From Neolentinus lepideus HHB14362 ss-1 (Eukaryota; Basidiomycota; Agaricomycetes; Gloeophyllales; Gloeophyllaceae): DNA of 64,000 nucleotides. Shown here piece after piece: positions 52,889-64,000 of the stretch. The notes beneath the pieces were generated by a model. It worked only from the letters and a program-made list of their open reading frames with translations. It did not search any database and was not told the DNA's origin. Location of the stretch: the NCBI GenBank assembly GCA_001632425.1, contig KV425552.1:128899-192898 (forward strand), given 5' to 3'. The position numbers were made by a program, and so were the translations under genes. Positions within the stretch are counted from its first letter, which is position 1. Each line of letters opens with the position of its first letter.

Positions 52889-53248
52889 TCACCGAAAACG
52901 AAAACTCGAGGGAGGGTCCTGCAGCTGGCGGTATTGTAAGACCTTTGCGCATCAGGTGGAGGTCCTTGCAGTAGCTCACCTCGTTTGCACAAAAACCTGG
53001 TGCTTAGCCATACGCGATGGATACTTTCTTACGTCCTTCAGGAGCGTGGTAAGTTACTAGTAAATATTCATGTGTAAACTTACCACCAGCGACTTTCTCG
53101 CGGAACGCTATGTCTGGAGGTAAAGCTACATCGAAACAGGTACATTAGTGTTTTCACAGGATTCACTCGGAGACGGCAAATATCCCACCAACTAGCTACT
53201 TGATGACCGCTAGCTATAGTGCGATTCTCCACTGTTTGGATACGCACC

Positions 53249-54045
53249 ATGATTGCGCGTTCGGCTGTACGCGCTGGGAAATCGAAGAGCACGCTCCGCA
53301 TCTCAGCTGTGTATTTGCACTCCCACCAGTCTCGTCCAGATTTCCTACACGCGAATCCCGTTAACGTTGCCGCCAGACGATATAGTTCCCAGCAACCGTC
53401 GAAGTCTCAGTCCGATCCCGAACTAAACATGGTTCGTACCTGATCTCCGTAGAGCCGATCCTCAATTCGTACTAACTCAGCCATAGGCAGACGGGGCAGA
53501 CTCCCAGCAGCAGAACGGACATACTGCCGCGTCTCCGAGCGTAGATGACCTGACTCCTGAAACCCTCGCCTTTGCAGCGCGGATGTTCGACGCCGCGCGG
53601 CAAGGTAACACCGAACTCCTCGTTCAAGCCACCCAGCGAGGTCTGCCCGCAAACCTTACCAACGAGAAGGGCATGTATCTCGTATCTCTATGGTATCTGC
53701 ATTCTGACTCTTCCTACAGGCAACACTATCTTGATGCTCGCCGCTTACGCCGGCCAGACCGAGACTGTCCGCGCGCTGCTCACATCAGGTGCAGACCCGA
53801 ACCGGCTTAATGACAACCTCCAATCGCCCTTGGCCGGTGCGATCTTCAAAGGCAACGACGAGATCGCAAAGATTCTGTTGGACGCTGGCGCGGATCCTCG
53901 CCTGGGCAAGCCTAGCGCAATCGAGACAGCCAAAATGTTCGGGAAGGACAGCATGCTCGAGACGTTGGGCGCGAAGCCGGAAGACGTGGGCAATGTACCG
54001 GAAGCAGTGAGGAGGATGGCAGAGGCAAATGCTCAGAAGCATTAG
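53249..54045 (+). CDS. Ankyrin-repeat protein with basic N-terminus
   Basis: Three exons (53249-53431, 53487-53670, 53720-54045) give 230 residues. The N-terminal 60 residues are basic and Ser/Ala-rich (MIARSAVRAGKSKSTLRIS), compatible with a mitochondrial presequence. Residues from about 80 form ankyrin repeats: ARMFDAARQGNTELLVQATQ, then NTILMLAAYAGQTETVRALL with TSGADPNRL, and SPLAGAIFKGNDEIAKILL with DAGADPRLG. The second intron needs a GCATGT donor to stay in frame. A start ten codons upstream (53219) is also possible. It resembles small cytosolic or organellar ankyrin proteins common in fungi; partner unknown. It converges on Mon2, with 107 bp between stops. Confidence 0.82.
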
Positions 54046-54152
54046 AGTGAAGTATACAAGGTAGATTGTAAGTGTATCATATGTGCATGCTGTACTGCCA
54101 CTGTCAAGAGAAATATACAAGTACGTTCTGGTTCCTGGAATATGACATTTCT

Positions 54153-57100
54153 TCAATGCTCTACGCCCATTTCTTTCCCGATATCCCTCAAACATTCTCT
54201 AGCGAGACCTCTAGCGTCGAGCTCTCTCACCGCCTCCCTCTCGCCTTCGTCTCCATGTCCATTTATAGCCTTAGGTTTGGGGGTCGATGTCCAAGCAGTG
54301 GGTGTCTTCCTCGGGGTGGCAGCGATCTCGCATAGGACATCGTAGAAATGGAAGAGGTGCGCCTTTGAAGACCGCTTGATGGCATGCCCGATGAGGTCAG
54401 AAGGGCTTGTCTCCGTTGGTATGGCTGAAGCGTTCATACGGTAGTTAGTTTTCGTGTTTTCGTGGCACGCCCGGGATTGACTTACGGGGCAGCTTCACGC
54501 AGTACTTTGACGGCGACTCAGAAAACGCAGCCCATAGAACGCCTGGCCACAGCTTCATCTCCAGAAGCTTACGAAGGACGTATATTAACTCCTCTTCTCG
54601 CACTCTAAAGCACAGCTTTAGCACACAAGTCTCAAACAGCTGTCGCCATGCCTACCTTGGGAACGGTAGGTGTCCTCGCAAGGCCTCGTCCGCGATGTAC
54701 CCAATAAGCGTCATTCTGCACCGACTGAGCAACGATGGAAGACTAAGCGCAGCAACACGTCTCCTCGAAGGCTCCTGATCTTTTATCCTCGCCGTCAGCC
54801 TCCCAGCAAAACCCGAGATCTACAAGAATACGTACCAGAAGAAATGTCCGAGCAAATCAAGTACAGCAGGTCGAAACACCAATAAGAGAACCGCTCCCTT
54901 GGGAAGACACGCCCAGCCTCGGTCGTCCCAATGTCATACTGCCGATCCTTCTCCGCTGCTTTATTCGACTTTCTGCCCGGAGATGCCGTCGGAGTTGGAA
55001 TTTGCGACTGGCCGTGGTCAGGCTCACTGAAGTCAACGAGCTTGCTGCCCTGATGAAGCACTTTCGCAAAATGCATGATCAGGTAGTCAGGAACACGGGC
55101 GTCACCGAGGTGCGGAACGACATCAATCTCGAGGGAGGCTATGAGGGCGAGGTCAAAGTTCTCTTCGGCTTCTTGGACGTCAAGGGGGAAGCTTTCCGTT
55201 GCGGAACTAATGATACGAGGTTTCAAGCTCTTGTTCGTAAGTCTTGCATCGGTGAAAACAAAACATACCAATCAGCCAAGATGGCACCGCGGAATACATC
55301 AATCACTTGATGCCATATCCCTTCCACGCGATCGTCAGGGATTTCTGGTAAATAGTACGATCAGAAAGGATTCTGACACCGGTTATGCGGGAGCATACCC
55401 GTGCCAATGGCCTTAATCTGCGACCCGCATTCCTTGACTATCCTCAGGAAGCTTGTTGTTGAGGTCTTCCATAATGGAGCATCATTGCCATACTTTGACG
55501 GTGCAGGGCACTCATATTTCATCTTGATCGGTATTGAATACGCCTGCCGGTACCACTGGATATAGCCATCTTTATCAAAAGCAACCGAAATACTCACAGA
55601 TATCACAACCTCGAGGGTGCCGTCGGCATAAATCTCGGCCTTCTCCTTGAATTGCAAGAAAAGATCCACCAGCATGGGCATGCATTTCTTGCACAACCCG
55701 ATATATGTGATCCGTTTCCTGGGTTTGCTCGAAGATGAATCGGGTAGGTGCACGTCGAAAGCGGCCACAAAGGGAAGGGTGGTGTACTCTGATAGGTCTT
55801 TAAGCACGAGAGAGGGTACGCCAGTGGCACTGAGATCAATGTCGGAAATAGTGTCAATCACCACTGTCTGTACAAAGGTAAGATTGAGACCAATCAAATA
55901 GGTCTTAATGGGCACACACCTGAACAGGGGTAAGAGCGTCTATATCTGGCCGGTAGTCGGGCGAGTTTTGGTAAGTTAGGACGCCTGATCCATCATATCA
56001 GTGCTCTAGTCAAGGTGACCAGATGCTGATAGCTCACCCTTCAGTATCGCCGTCAAGCGCGACAAGCGATCTAGCGGCCACTCTATGGCGTCGAGACTTC
56101 GACTAACCGCTCGCGTACTACGAATAACATCGACGAATGCGACAAGACTTTCCTGAGTGAACGGCTTCAAGCCACTTTCCGCCAGTTGAGATCCGCCTCT
56201 GCGTAGCACGGCGTTCCCAATCTCGTCGCACGCTTGCCACACCCGATTCCAAGCTTCAGACACCTTTGGCTTCAACTCTGCTTCAGCATCCCCAGATGCT
56301 TTGACAGCCTTCTCAAGGCACCACAGCGCAGGCGCACTAATGGTACGATGGTCGAATAATACTGCATCCTGGATATGGTTGACAAAAACATCCCAGACCT
56401 TACTGAATGACTCGAGACGCATAATCTTCGACGTGAGAAATTCACTGAATATTGACCCAATGGACTGCAGCGCCAAAACCTTCGATTCATTCCATGCCTG
56501 CCCTGCATCAACGGAAGGTTCGCCAAGGCTGGTCCGTGCCGTTGTCGCATTGTGTCTCATGGCAATGGTGATGGACTCCAGAAGAGGGAAAGTAACTTTC
56601 CAAATGCACTCATTCCATGTTTCCATGCTGAGCGTGGCGCCATATAGTTGTACGGAGCGGAACAGTGTTTGAATGGCACCAACTCGTACTTCTTGCCGAG
56701 CATCGGTACAGAGGCCCAATACTTCGAGGAGCAAGAACATCCATAAAGAGCTATAGACAGGTTCCTGTTCAGCATCCTTACGTTTGGCTTGAATGGAGTC
56801 TGAGACACCCCAGAGTAGACTTTCTGCCGCCGTCAACGCGATATTGGTATCAGCCTGACGACCAAATTGTCCAAGGGTGCTGATACATAGACGAAGATGT
56901 TCGGGCGATAGTAGAGAAAGAGAGTCGCAGACCAATGTCAGCGATGAGAACGCTATCTTGACATTTGCGGTGTAACTCTTTTCACTAACATAGCCTAGAG
57001 GTGGCGGCCTTGTGCGAGGTGTACCAGCTGAGGATGGAGAAGTTGCACCCCCGGCGACATCGAGTGATGAGACGGGCCGGCATACGCTGGTCAGCATCTC

Positions 57101-60100
57101 GAAGATAGTCTCCCACCCTACCACTAGAGTGTGCCCTGAAGCTAAGAGGATTTGATGCAAGGTCTCTAAGCCCATTCTGCGTATCTCTGCGCTTGTACTG
57201 GATAAAGAGAAGGCTTCTGACGTATCAGCAATGACTTGCTTTGCAAGCACATCAATCACCCTTCTCTGCACCTGAGCTTGCAATTCTCCCGGACTGGTCA
57301 AATTCCTGGGGATAATGACAAGGATGTCGTCGAGAGTCCGAGCTGCCTGAATGCGAATACCAGACGGGGCAGCAGAAAGGCGTAGCACAGACAAGAGGTG
57401 ATTCGTAACAGTGTCCCAGGCTACGTCCGGAGAACGATATATCAGACGGTGAACATTGAGCAATGCTACGCCACCAAGTTTGGTGATACCGAAGTCGCCC
57501 GATCGCTGTCACGACAATAAAGCAATATTCGATGGTTTATACCAATCACATTCAGTAAGTGCAACTCACAAGGGTCCTCGGAAGGTGAATGCCGCTCACT
57601 CTTCTTCGGTGGGCCGCATCAGTCGGCGTGGTGGCACTCAATGTATTTTGAGGCGTATCCTCCGTGGTTTCTGTCACGGCGCTAATCGCTTCTGTTTGCA
57701 TGCCTACCATTTCCGAGCTGAGTTTACACAGTGCCGATACGAACTCCTGGAAGGCAGGATCGTCAAGGTTTTTCGATGCATCAAATAAACGCTGGATAGC
57801 GCCGAGTACACTATCTGCGTCCAAGTCCGAGAGCAAAGGGTGGCGTGTTGGCTGCGAAGCAGAACTACCCGCACCACTAGCAAGGGCTCCTGAGGATGCC
57901 GCAGCCCGCAGAGGTGGCGCCGACGAACCCGACGTTGTGCGCTTCCCGGCAACAGACTTCGTCCCTTTGAACGTCAAGACATAATCGGCGTTCTGCAGTG
58001 ACTCCAGAACACCAGACCAGCCCTGTCCAAGACTACCAGCCAAGAATAGAGCGCTAGCGATGAACACTTTCAGACAAGCCATATTACGTTCAGACAGACC
58101 AGGGGGGTGAGTAGGAGCAGTGAGTCCAAGGCCATCCGTGAGAGACGCCGCGGTTCTGGGGGTTGCAGGCTCGGTATACGACTCGAAACTCGAAACGACG
58201 CGTGATGGTACCGCAAACTTCGCCAAGCTTGTAAAGAACGCATCTCTGGGTGTAGTAAGACCAAGCATCCCAGAGACGTTAATCACTGCTTGGTAACTGG
58301 CCAGGACGTCGACAAAGAGCTCGTCAGAGAGGTTGGTCGAAATGATGAACGACAAAGCCGCCAGAAGGGCGGGCCAACCATCCTGAACCATGTCGTGCAC
58401 CGTTCGTAACTGCTTCGTCACAGAGTCATCCGGCGGGAGCGTCGCCAATTCCAAAGCCCGGGGAGCACGTATGACTGCCTCGCCAGCCACCCGCGGCTTC
58501 TGGATCATAATGGAGTTGTAGACGGGCGCGGTGTATGTGACAAAACCCTCGCATAGCGACACAAGGCACTGCACTGCGAGCAGATAGATGTATGCTTCCG
58601 GGATTGCCGGTGCGTCAGCTTTGTCCAATTGATCTATACTATTGCAACATGCTCTAAATTTATGTCGGGGGGAAATCATCCAAAACTGCACTCACCATTG
58701 CAACTTCATAGCCGAGCCTTGCAGACTCAATCCCGCCTCAGGTCCCATCATACCTACTACGCCGGAAACAGTAGCGCTGGCGGCGGTAGCTACCATACCA
58801 GCCACGCCGGTTACGTCGTATGCAGACGGGCTTTCCCCTATCACTTGTGTAACTCCGATTCCCATCATCTGAGAGCCGACGCCTAGCAATGCCGGTCGCT
58901 CGGTGACCAACCGATTCAAAGCTGTAATCAGCGAGTAGAAGACTTTCGACCCGGGCTGGTTGGAATCGTAGCGATTGTATACGTTGCGCATCAGCTCGGA
59001 GTCGCTGCATAGGCTGCAAGGGCGTTAGCGTAAGCTACTAGTGACGAGGAGTGACTGACCCGCGCATAATCTCCATCGCCAGCACTCGCATCCACTGCGG
59101 ACGCGGTCCTGTAGGGTCGGTAGAATGAGGTCCAGTGCTGGTATCAGAGTCGCCGCCTATAATCTTGATGAGGAGCATGAGGAAGACTTCCGTTTCAGTC
59201 TTCAGTTCAAGAGAGAACTGCTTGAGTAACAAGAAAACGACCCTCGTACAGCGGAGAGTCAAAGGGAAGGATGGTCGATCGGAAAGGGCTTTCAGTAATA
59301 AGGGGCATGAATGGTGATGCAGAAGGAGCAATAGCTCTACGTGCTTAATTCAAGGGTCAATTTGCGGGTACATGGCACCAAACGTTGAGGTGATATATAC
59401 CTTGTGGAACAAATCGTGATAGTTAGCGAGGACACTCTCGATCAGTTCCAATGCTAGTGTCTTGTGCAGATAGTCCAGCTTCAAGAAATGGGGCTTTTCT
59501 GAATTTGCTAAAAGGCAAAGGTCTTCAAAAATGGCGAAAGCATCTCTCGCTGAAGGGCCTAAGGATTTACTGGTGCCGTCAGGAAGTATTATTTCTTCCT
59601 GCGACTTGGGGTCAAGTTCCTCCCTCCTGTCTTCGTCGACTACTTTATCTACAATGAACATGACTAGCTGTCGAAGAGTTGCAGCAGCTGTGGATGATAC
59701 TACCGCAATTCTCGACTCCTGTAGCTTGAAACATAGTAGCAAGGCCTTCGCAAAACGATCAATATATGTAGCACCGTGACATAGGTAAAGACACGCACAT
59801 CTCCGAGTAGTGGCCCATGTATGGCAGGGAAATTAGTGATTAGTGAGGTCAGAGTCTGTAGTATTCGCAGTTGAATATCAACGCCTTGACTGATGCAGTC
59901 GTTCATGGTATTGATGATGCCAGGTACTGCGGACATGGGAACCGCTTTGAGCGCAATAAGTCGAGTTAAGGAACCAAGAGAAATGGCAACCACTTTGGCA
60001 TTTCTTGTCGCACATCCCATGAAGACCGGTCGGAGGAGGTCATCCGACTGCGGTCCATCTACGAGCTCTGTAAAACAGGCGATTCGATACAGTCGGTAAC

Positions 60101-60359
60101 AGCGTACCTGATGCCAAATTCACTGTAGCCTGTTCTGGAGATGAACGTAGGATTGCTAACGATTTCTCTGCAGCCTAGATGACTCCCTCAGCAACTACCC
60201 TGTCAAGAACGGCAGGATTGACAGACACCTCGCGAACGTCAGGATGCTTGCGCCTCGTCTCGCTGGCTAGCGACTTCGACGCATGAGTTCCACTTCATCT
60301 AGACTAGTATTCGCTTTGCTTACTTGCAGCTCCGTCACCAAGAACGCCAGCGAACTCAT
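54153..60359 (-). CDS. Mon2-like endosomal/Golgi trafficking scaffold
   Basis: A large multi-exon gene starts MSSLAFLVTELQ at 60359. The first exons are 60359-60324, 60273-60229, 60174-60108 and 60067-59799. It continues with SLASETRRKHPDVREAAEKS and VFMGCATRNAKVVAISLGSL, the N-terminal DCB-type region of Mon2/Sec7 relatives. Long central exons (58691-57552 and 57463-56006) encode HEAT-like helical repeats, for example YIYLLAVQCLVSLCEGFV, RHPLLSDLDADSVL and MFLLLEVLGLCTDARQEVR. Further small exons to 54153 finish with a conserved helical end and a Lys/Pro-rich tail. Mon2 works with the Dopey and Neo1-type flippase complex in endosome-to-Golgi traffic. Not all 3' exon borders were resolved. 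Confidence 0.82.
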
Positions 60360-60769
60360 AGCTTAATTTCCGATCTCGGCACTATTACACTGATAGCCTC
60401 TGAGAACATCCACAGATCCGCCTGCCAGTTCAGAGTGCGACCGACCAGCACGTAGACGAGACTCAGTAGAGGGTTCGTTCAGCTAGTTGACCTTTGAGTG
60501 ATGGCAAGAAGCCAAGGAAATCGCCGGCGGCAATTCCTGCCTTGATCTCTCATGCATGCATCATATCCTAAGCCTTGAATAACGGACTGCAGAGTGAGAA
60601 GTTATGTTAGAACGTACGCATGAAACTGACACGAAAAGGCAGACTACGTGCAGGCGACTCCTGCAGGAATAACTTCAACGGTATTTAATTGCCGGTAGTA
60701 TCCCCACTTCGTTTGTGGACTCCAAGGCATCCTGCTGGAAGACGGGTAAACGATAGCATCTGGCAAGTA
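60360..60769. promoter_or_regulatory. Divergent promoter region of Mon2 and the TOPORS-like gene
   Basis: About 410 bp separate the two start codons. No TATA box or clear motif is seen. Confidence 0.4.
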
Positions 60770-63546
60770 ATGCAGTCCCCCAAACGCGTTAGACTCGACG
60801 ATTCCCGTTCTTCTTCTGTAGAGGAAGTTTCTAGACCTCCACCGAAGTATGATGTCGAAGACGAGGTCGAAAGGGAACAATGTAGCATATGTCTCCAGAG
60901 CATTGAAGATCGCACAGTTATTCCGACTTGTTCCCATGAATTCTGCTTTGAATGTCTCCTGGTATGGACTGAGCAGTCCCGCCGATGTCCACTCTGCACG
61001 CAACCCATAGGGGACTACTTAATCCACAAGATCCGGTCGAAATATGATTATCAGAAACATTATCTGCCTCCCTTACGCTCCACTTCTCCAGCCCGGTTAG
61101 GTCAACTCTCAGCCGAACAATCAGCAGCTGTGCTCCGAACAGCGAGGAGGGAGCGTGAATGGGGCCGAAGGGCCAGGAGACAGAGGGAGGAAGCGGATGC
61201 ATTTGATAGAGCCATCAGCAGGCGAAGGTGGCTGTATGAGCACGATCTCTACGCCAAGGTAAGTAAATATAGTTTGGATAGCAGCATTGGCTATTCTTCG
61301 AGACGGTTAGAACCTTACTTCGTCGTACCAAGCATGTGGCTTCGAATCCATACACTCGCTATCGACCTCATCCTACGCCGGCGCAGTTCTCCGCCTCCGC
61401 AGATCTACAGAGCCGTGCGGCCATTTTTGTACGACGGGAACTGAGGATTTGGCCCAACCTGGATGTAGAGGTGTGTTTATCGCTGTTCTCTAGTGCAGTA
61501 TATTCTGTATATCCAATGAACTAACCAACCTCCTATGACTCAAAATACGAACAATGTAGTTTCTTACGACTTTCATCATATCCTTAATGAAATCCATCGA
61601 TATACGGTCAGAGTCTGCAATCAAACTATTGGCCGAGTTTCTCGACATGGACCAACCGTACGTGCAAGGCCGTCGTTACAAGAACGCTGAACACTTCGCG
61701 CACGGTAAGCGACCTAAGAACTTGTAGCACCTATACAGACATAACTGACCGCGAGCCACCCGACATCATCGCGACTACGGTTTCCCATGTACTGGCGACC
61801 TGTGCTGTACATTAGAGGTATACTCCTACCTCCGTTCTCCGTACCGTGATCTTGCGGTTTATGACTCTGTAGTGCAGGTTAGCATAATTTTGGTCTCGTC
61901 TTGCAACTAATGGACTGACCTCCGTTACCCGGCACGCTTATCAGTACGACGCTGCGGAACACATCCCCCCGCCCCCACAAATTGAGCCGCCGTGCAGTAG
62001 TCGATGGCGTCCATCGGTTTCCAGGTCTAGATCTCCTTCTCCTGTTTTTGAGTCTGGACGCGCTCCCGAGCCAGGTCGCTCAAGACGGCGTGACTCACCT
62101 TCACGAACGCGAAATTCAGCACGAGATAGAAGAGCTCGGAATGTCGACGTAGGGTCGTCCGAGCAATCCCGGCCTCCACGGCGACGGCGGAGTTCGCTCA
62201 CGCGGCGGTCCAGATCTAGAGAATTTGCCCGTGGAATGGGAGACAGAAAGCAGTCCTATCCTCTGCATGTAGAAGAGGTGCCACGGAGCTCAGGACGTCG
62301 TGGCCAAGTGGGGACCTCAGGGGAGTGCGGCATCACTCCAATTGTAAGGGCTGCGCCTCCAAGCCCGTCTGTGGAAACTATGGACAGTGCTATTCAATTG
62401 CACGGGCGTGACAGTGACGAACGTAAGACATATAGTACAAGGCTACACGCTATGCAATTATTAACTATTTGCTTTTTAGCCGCAGACACAGGGCGTAACA
62501 ACAAGGGAAAGGCGAAAGCACCAGTTAGGGAATACGTCGACCTTACTGAAAGCGATCCCGAGCAAATGGAAACCCCGCCGACGCAGGACGCATCTGCCGA
62601 GTCGACCGACGGCACACCAAGCAAACGTTCTGTGGGAGATACAGCATTAGCTAGTGAATCCTTGGCGATTTCCACCGCCCCTTCGCAAGTTTTGGCCACC
62701 GATGCACAGTCGACGACCAATCCAAACCTTAGGCATAATCATATGACTGAAGGCAGAATTCCTGTGGGGACTGATGGAGGCGCAAATTCTCAAGGCTACT
62801 TGGTCGCGCACAGCCGGCCCCGTCTAAATCTGCGAGACTCTGTGCATGCCCATCTCAATGGGCGGAGTCGTCGACCAAGAGAAGCGGCCCAGATTCAGTC
62901 AGCGGATCTTATTCGTAGGCCGACCATGGGAGCTTCCTCCAGTGGTCGCGAAGCCCAGGGACGCACAGAAGCAGCGTCTGATTCTCTGCTGACTCGAATT
63001 ATGCGACCAAAAACGCCTCCATCACTCAAAAATAGCCGTGCTGATAAAGCTCCTGGCCCGAATGACGACAGGTGCGAACAGTTACTTGTCCAAATGTTAT
63101 GCTAGAAAACCTATGCTCATTAACTGTTTGACGTTTGAAGTGCATTCACTGTCTCCCCAGCCGGACCGTCCTTCACTTCCTCAAGTGATAAGACTACCTT
63201 CACCAACTTCCCCATAGATCAAGCATCGGTGAACTCGAGTGGGATGGGCGATTTCCGTCAACGATTACAGCGGAAATTGGCAGAAGAGAGACAGCGCAAT
63301 CTGTCTCAGCCTCAGACAACGGTTCCCTCTTCTGATACTCCGGTTGGAGTAGACACCGCAACGCTCGGTTTCGCTAATTTTGCAGAAAACCACGATGCCT
63401 CGCACCCTTTGGACAAGGCTGCTCCCAGGATAGTGGCCGATCCTGATGCGGATGCCTTAGCTGCGGAGGGGAAACTCCGCTTACAGGCACGGTTGCGCAC
63501 CCGCTTGGCAGCGGCAAAAAAAGGCATGGTTGATACACAGCTTTAA
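60770..63546 (+). CDS. TOPORS-like RING E3 ligase
   Basis: Seven exons (60770-61258, 61333-61470, 61560-61704, 61816-61877, 61945-62422, 62480-63071, 63141-63546) give 769 residues. The C3HC4 RING lies near residues 40-80: CSICLQSIEDRTVIPTCSHE, FCFECLLVW and CPLC. It is followed by a helical region SRAAIFVRRELRIWPNLDVE and HELYSYLRSPYRDL-type sequence (read here HEVYSYLRSPYRDLA), a PWI-like fold also seen after the RING of animal TOPORS. The second half is Arg/Ser-rich and contains VDLTESD, a good SUMO-interacting motif. TOPORS proteins act as ubiquitin and SUMO ligases in the nucleus. The last acceptor (TTTGAAG at 63140) was chosen because CCCCAG downstream breaks the frame. An in-frame upstream ATG exists at 60689. 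Confidence 0.85.
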
Positions 63547-64000
63547 CCCCTTCGACGTGTGCTACAGACGTCATAATAGCCAATGACGTTGGCGTTTAGG
63601 GATATTGGCGGACAGCGACATGGTGACAGATGACAGAAACAATCACGGCGGATATTTGGTCTTCGGACGCCTCGATAGAATTGGCAGAACTTCTGAAACA
63701 CTGCATGTTGGCAATTCGAAATACAGGATGCTATAGTAATACGTTGTTGTCGATGAAAAATGCGAGTGGTACTGTGAGACATTATACTGTGGTATATGGT
63801 AGGGAAATGTAAAAAGGGGACGATTAGGACGGTGACATATCATGGACTATAATGAAACTAGATTAGAATAGGTAAACCATATTAGCGGCAATACAAGATA
63901 GATAGCAGAGAGACTTAATCGAAGTGATAAATTAGACCGTCTAGCCGGTAAATGCATTAGTGGACGCAGTAAAGAGTGGCAGATTAAAGCGAGTGTTGTT
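63547..64000. other. 3' flank at window end
   Basis: AT-rich, with only short frames; nothing supported. Confidence 0.5.

Overview
The window is nuclear DNA of a filamentous basidiomycete, most likely an Agaricomycete. The evidence is the dense short introns (about 48-75 nt, GT..AG with a few apparent GC..AG), two AA9 lytic polysaccharide monooxygenases, F-box/LRR genes, a Dabb protein and a basidiomycete-type sesquiterpene synthase fragment. No rRNA, tRNA or CRISPR was recognised. There are two assembly gaps (10373-10527 and 40190-40339). Almost every gene is spliced, so the models below were built by hand from splice sites and reading phase. All need RNA evidence.

Left end (0.4-7.3 kb): a large disordered protein with three ENWD(D/E) repeats (candidate Byr4/Bfa1-like), a small unknown gene, and PCNA with an unusually long charged insertion. 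Three ACGCGT boxes and one TTTCGCGCC site lie in the PCNA promoter. 8-17 kb: a region of small genes, with two cysteine-rich genes (8.8 and 16.5 kb), a Pro-rich gene (13.6 kb), an F-box gene and repeat debris. 17-34.5 kb: two tandem AA9 LPMOs, a Dabb protein, an F-box relic, an SDR, an MDP-1-like HAD phosphatase with a suspicious frame break, a cyclin-fold protein and a mitochondrial carrier close to Leu5/SLC25A16. 34.8-37.5 kb: xylulokinase.

38.7-42.6 kb is a 3.8-kb non-autonomous DNA transposon with CACTG-type inverted ends, ATCA flanks and clusters of palindromic subterminal repeats. It carries broken pieces of at least two host-type genes (an aquaporin and a sesquiterpene synthase), so it looks like a gene-capturing CACTA-like element. 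44-49.5 kb holds a second group of small genes on the minus strand: cysteine-rich, Pro-rich, cysteine-rich. Two MITEs lie at 48.0 and 50.2 kb. 50.8-63.6 kb is ordinary gene territory: an APH-family kinase, a small unknown gene, an ankyrin-repeat protein, Mon2 and a TOPORS-like RING E3.

The most interesting signal is the set of six small genes at 8.8, 13.6, 16.5, 44.4, 46.0 and 48.6 kb. Four encode proteins beginning Met-Cys with a shared four-exon layout (first exon exactly 17 nt, introns in phases 2, 0, 0), conserved cysteines and variable, often Pro-rich tails. The other two are a Pro/Tyr-rich paralogous pair. All six share one core promoter design: a GCCAC box 15-40 nt upstream of a TATWTAAG-type box, then the start codon about 55-90 nt further on. 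Because the exons are tiny, simple ORF calling misses nearly all of the cysteine-rich set.
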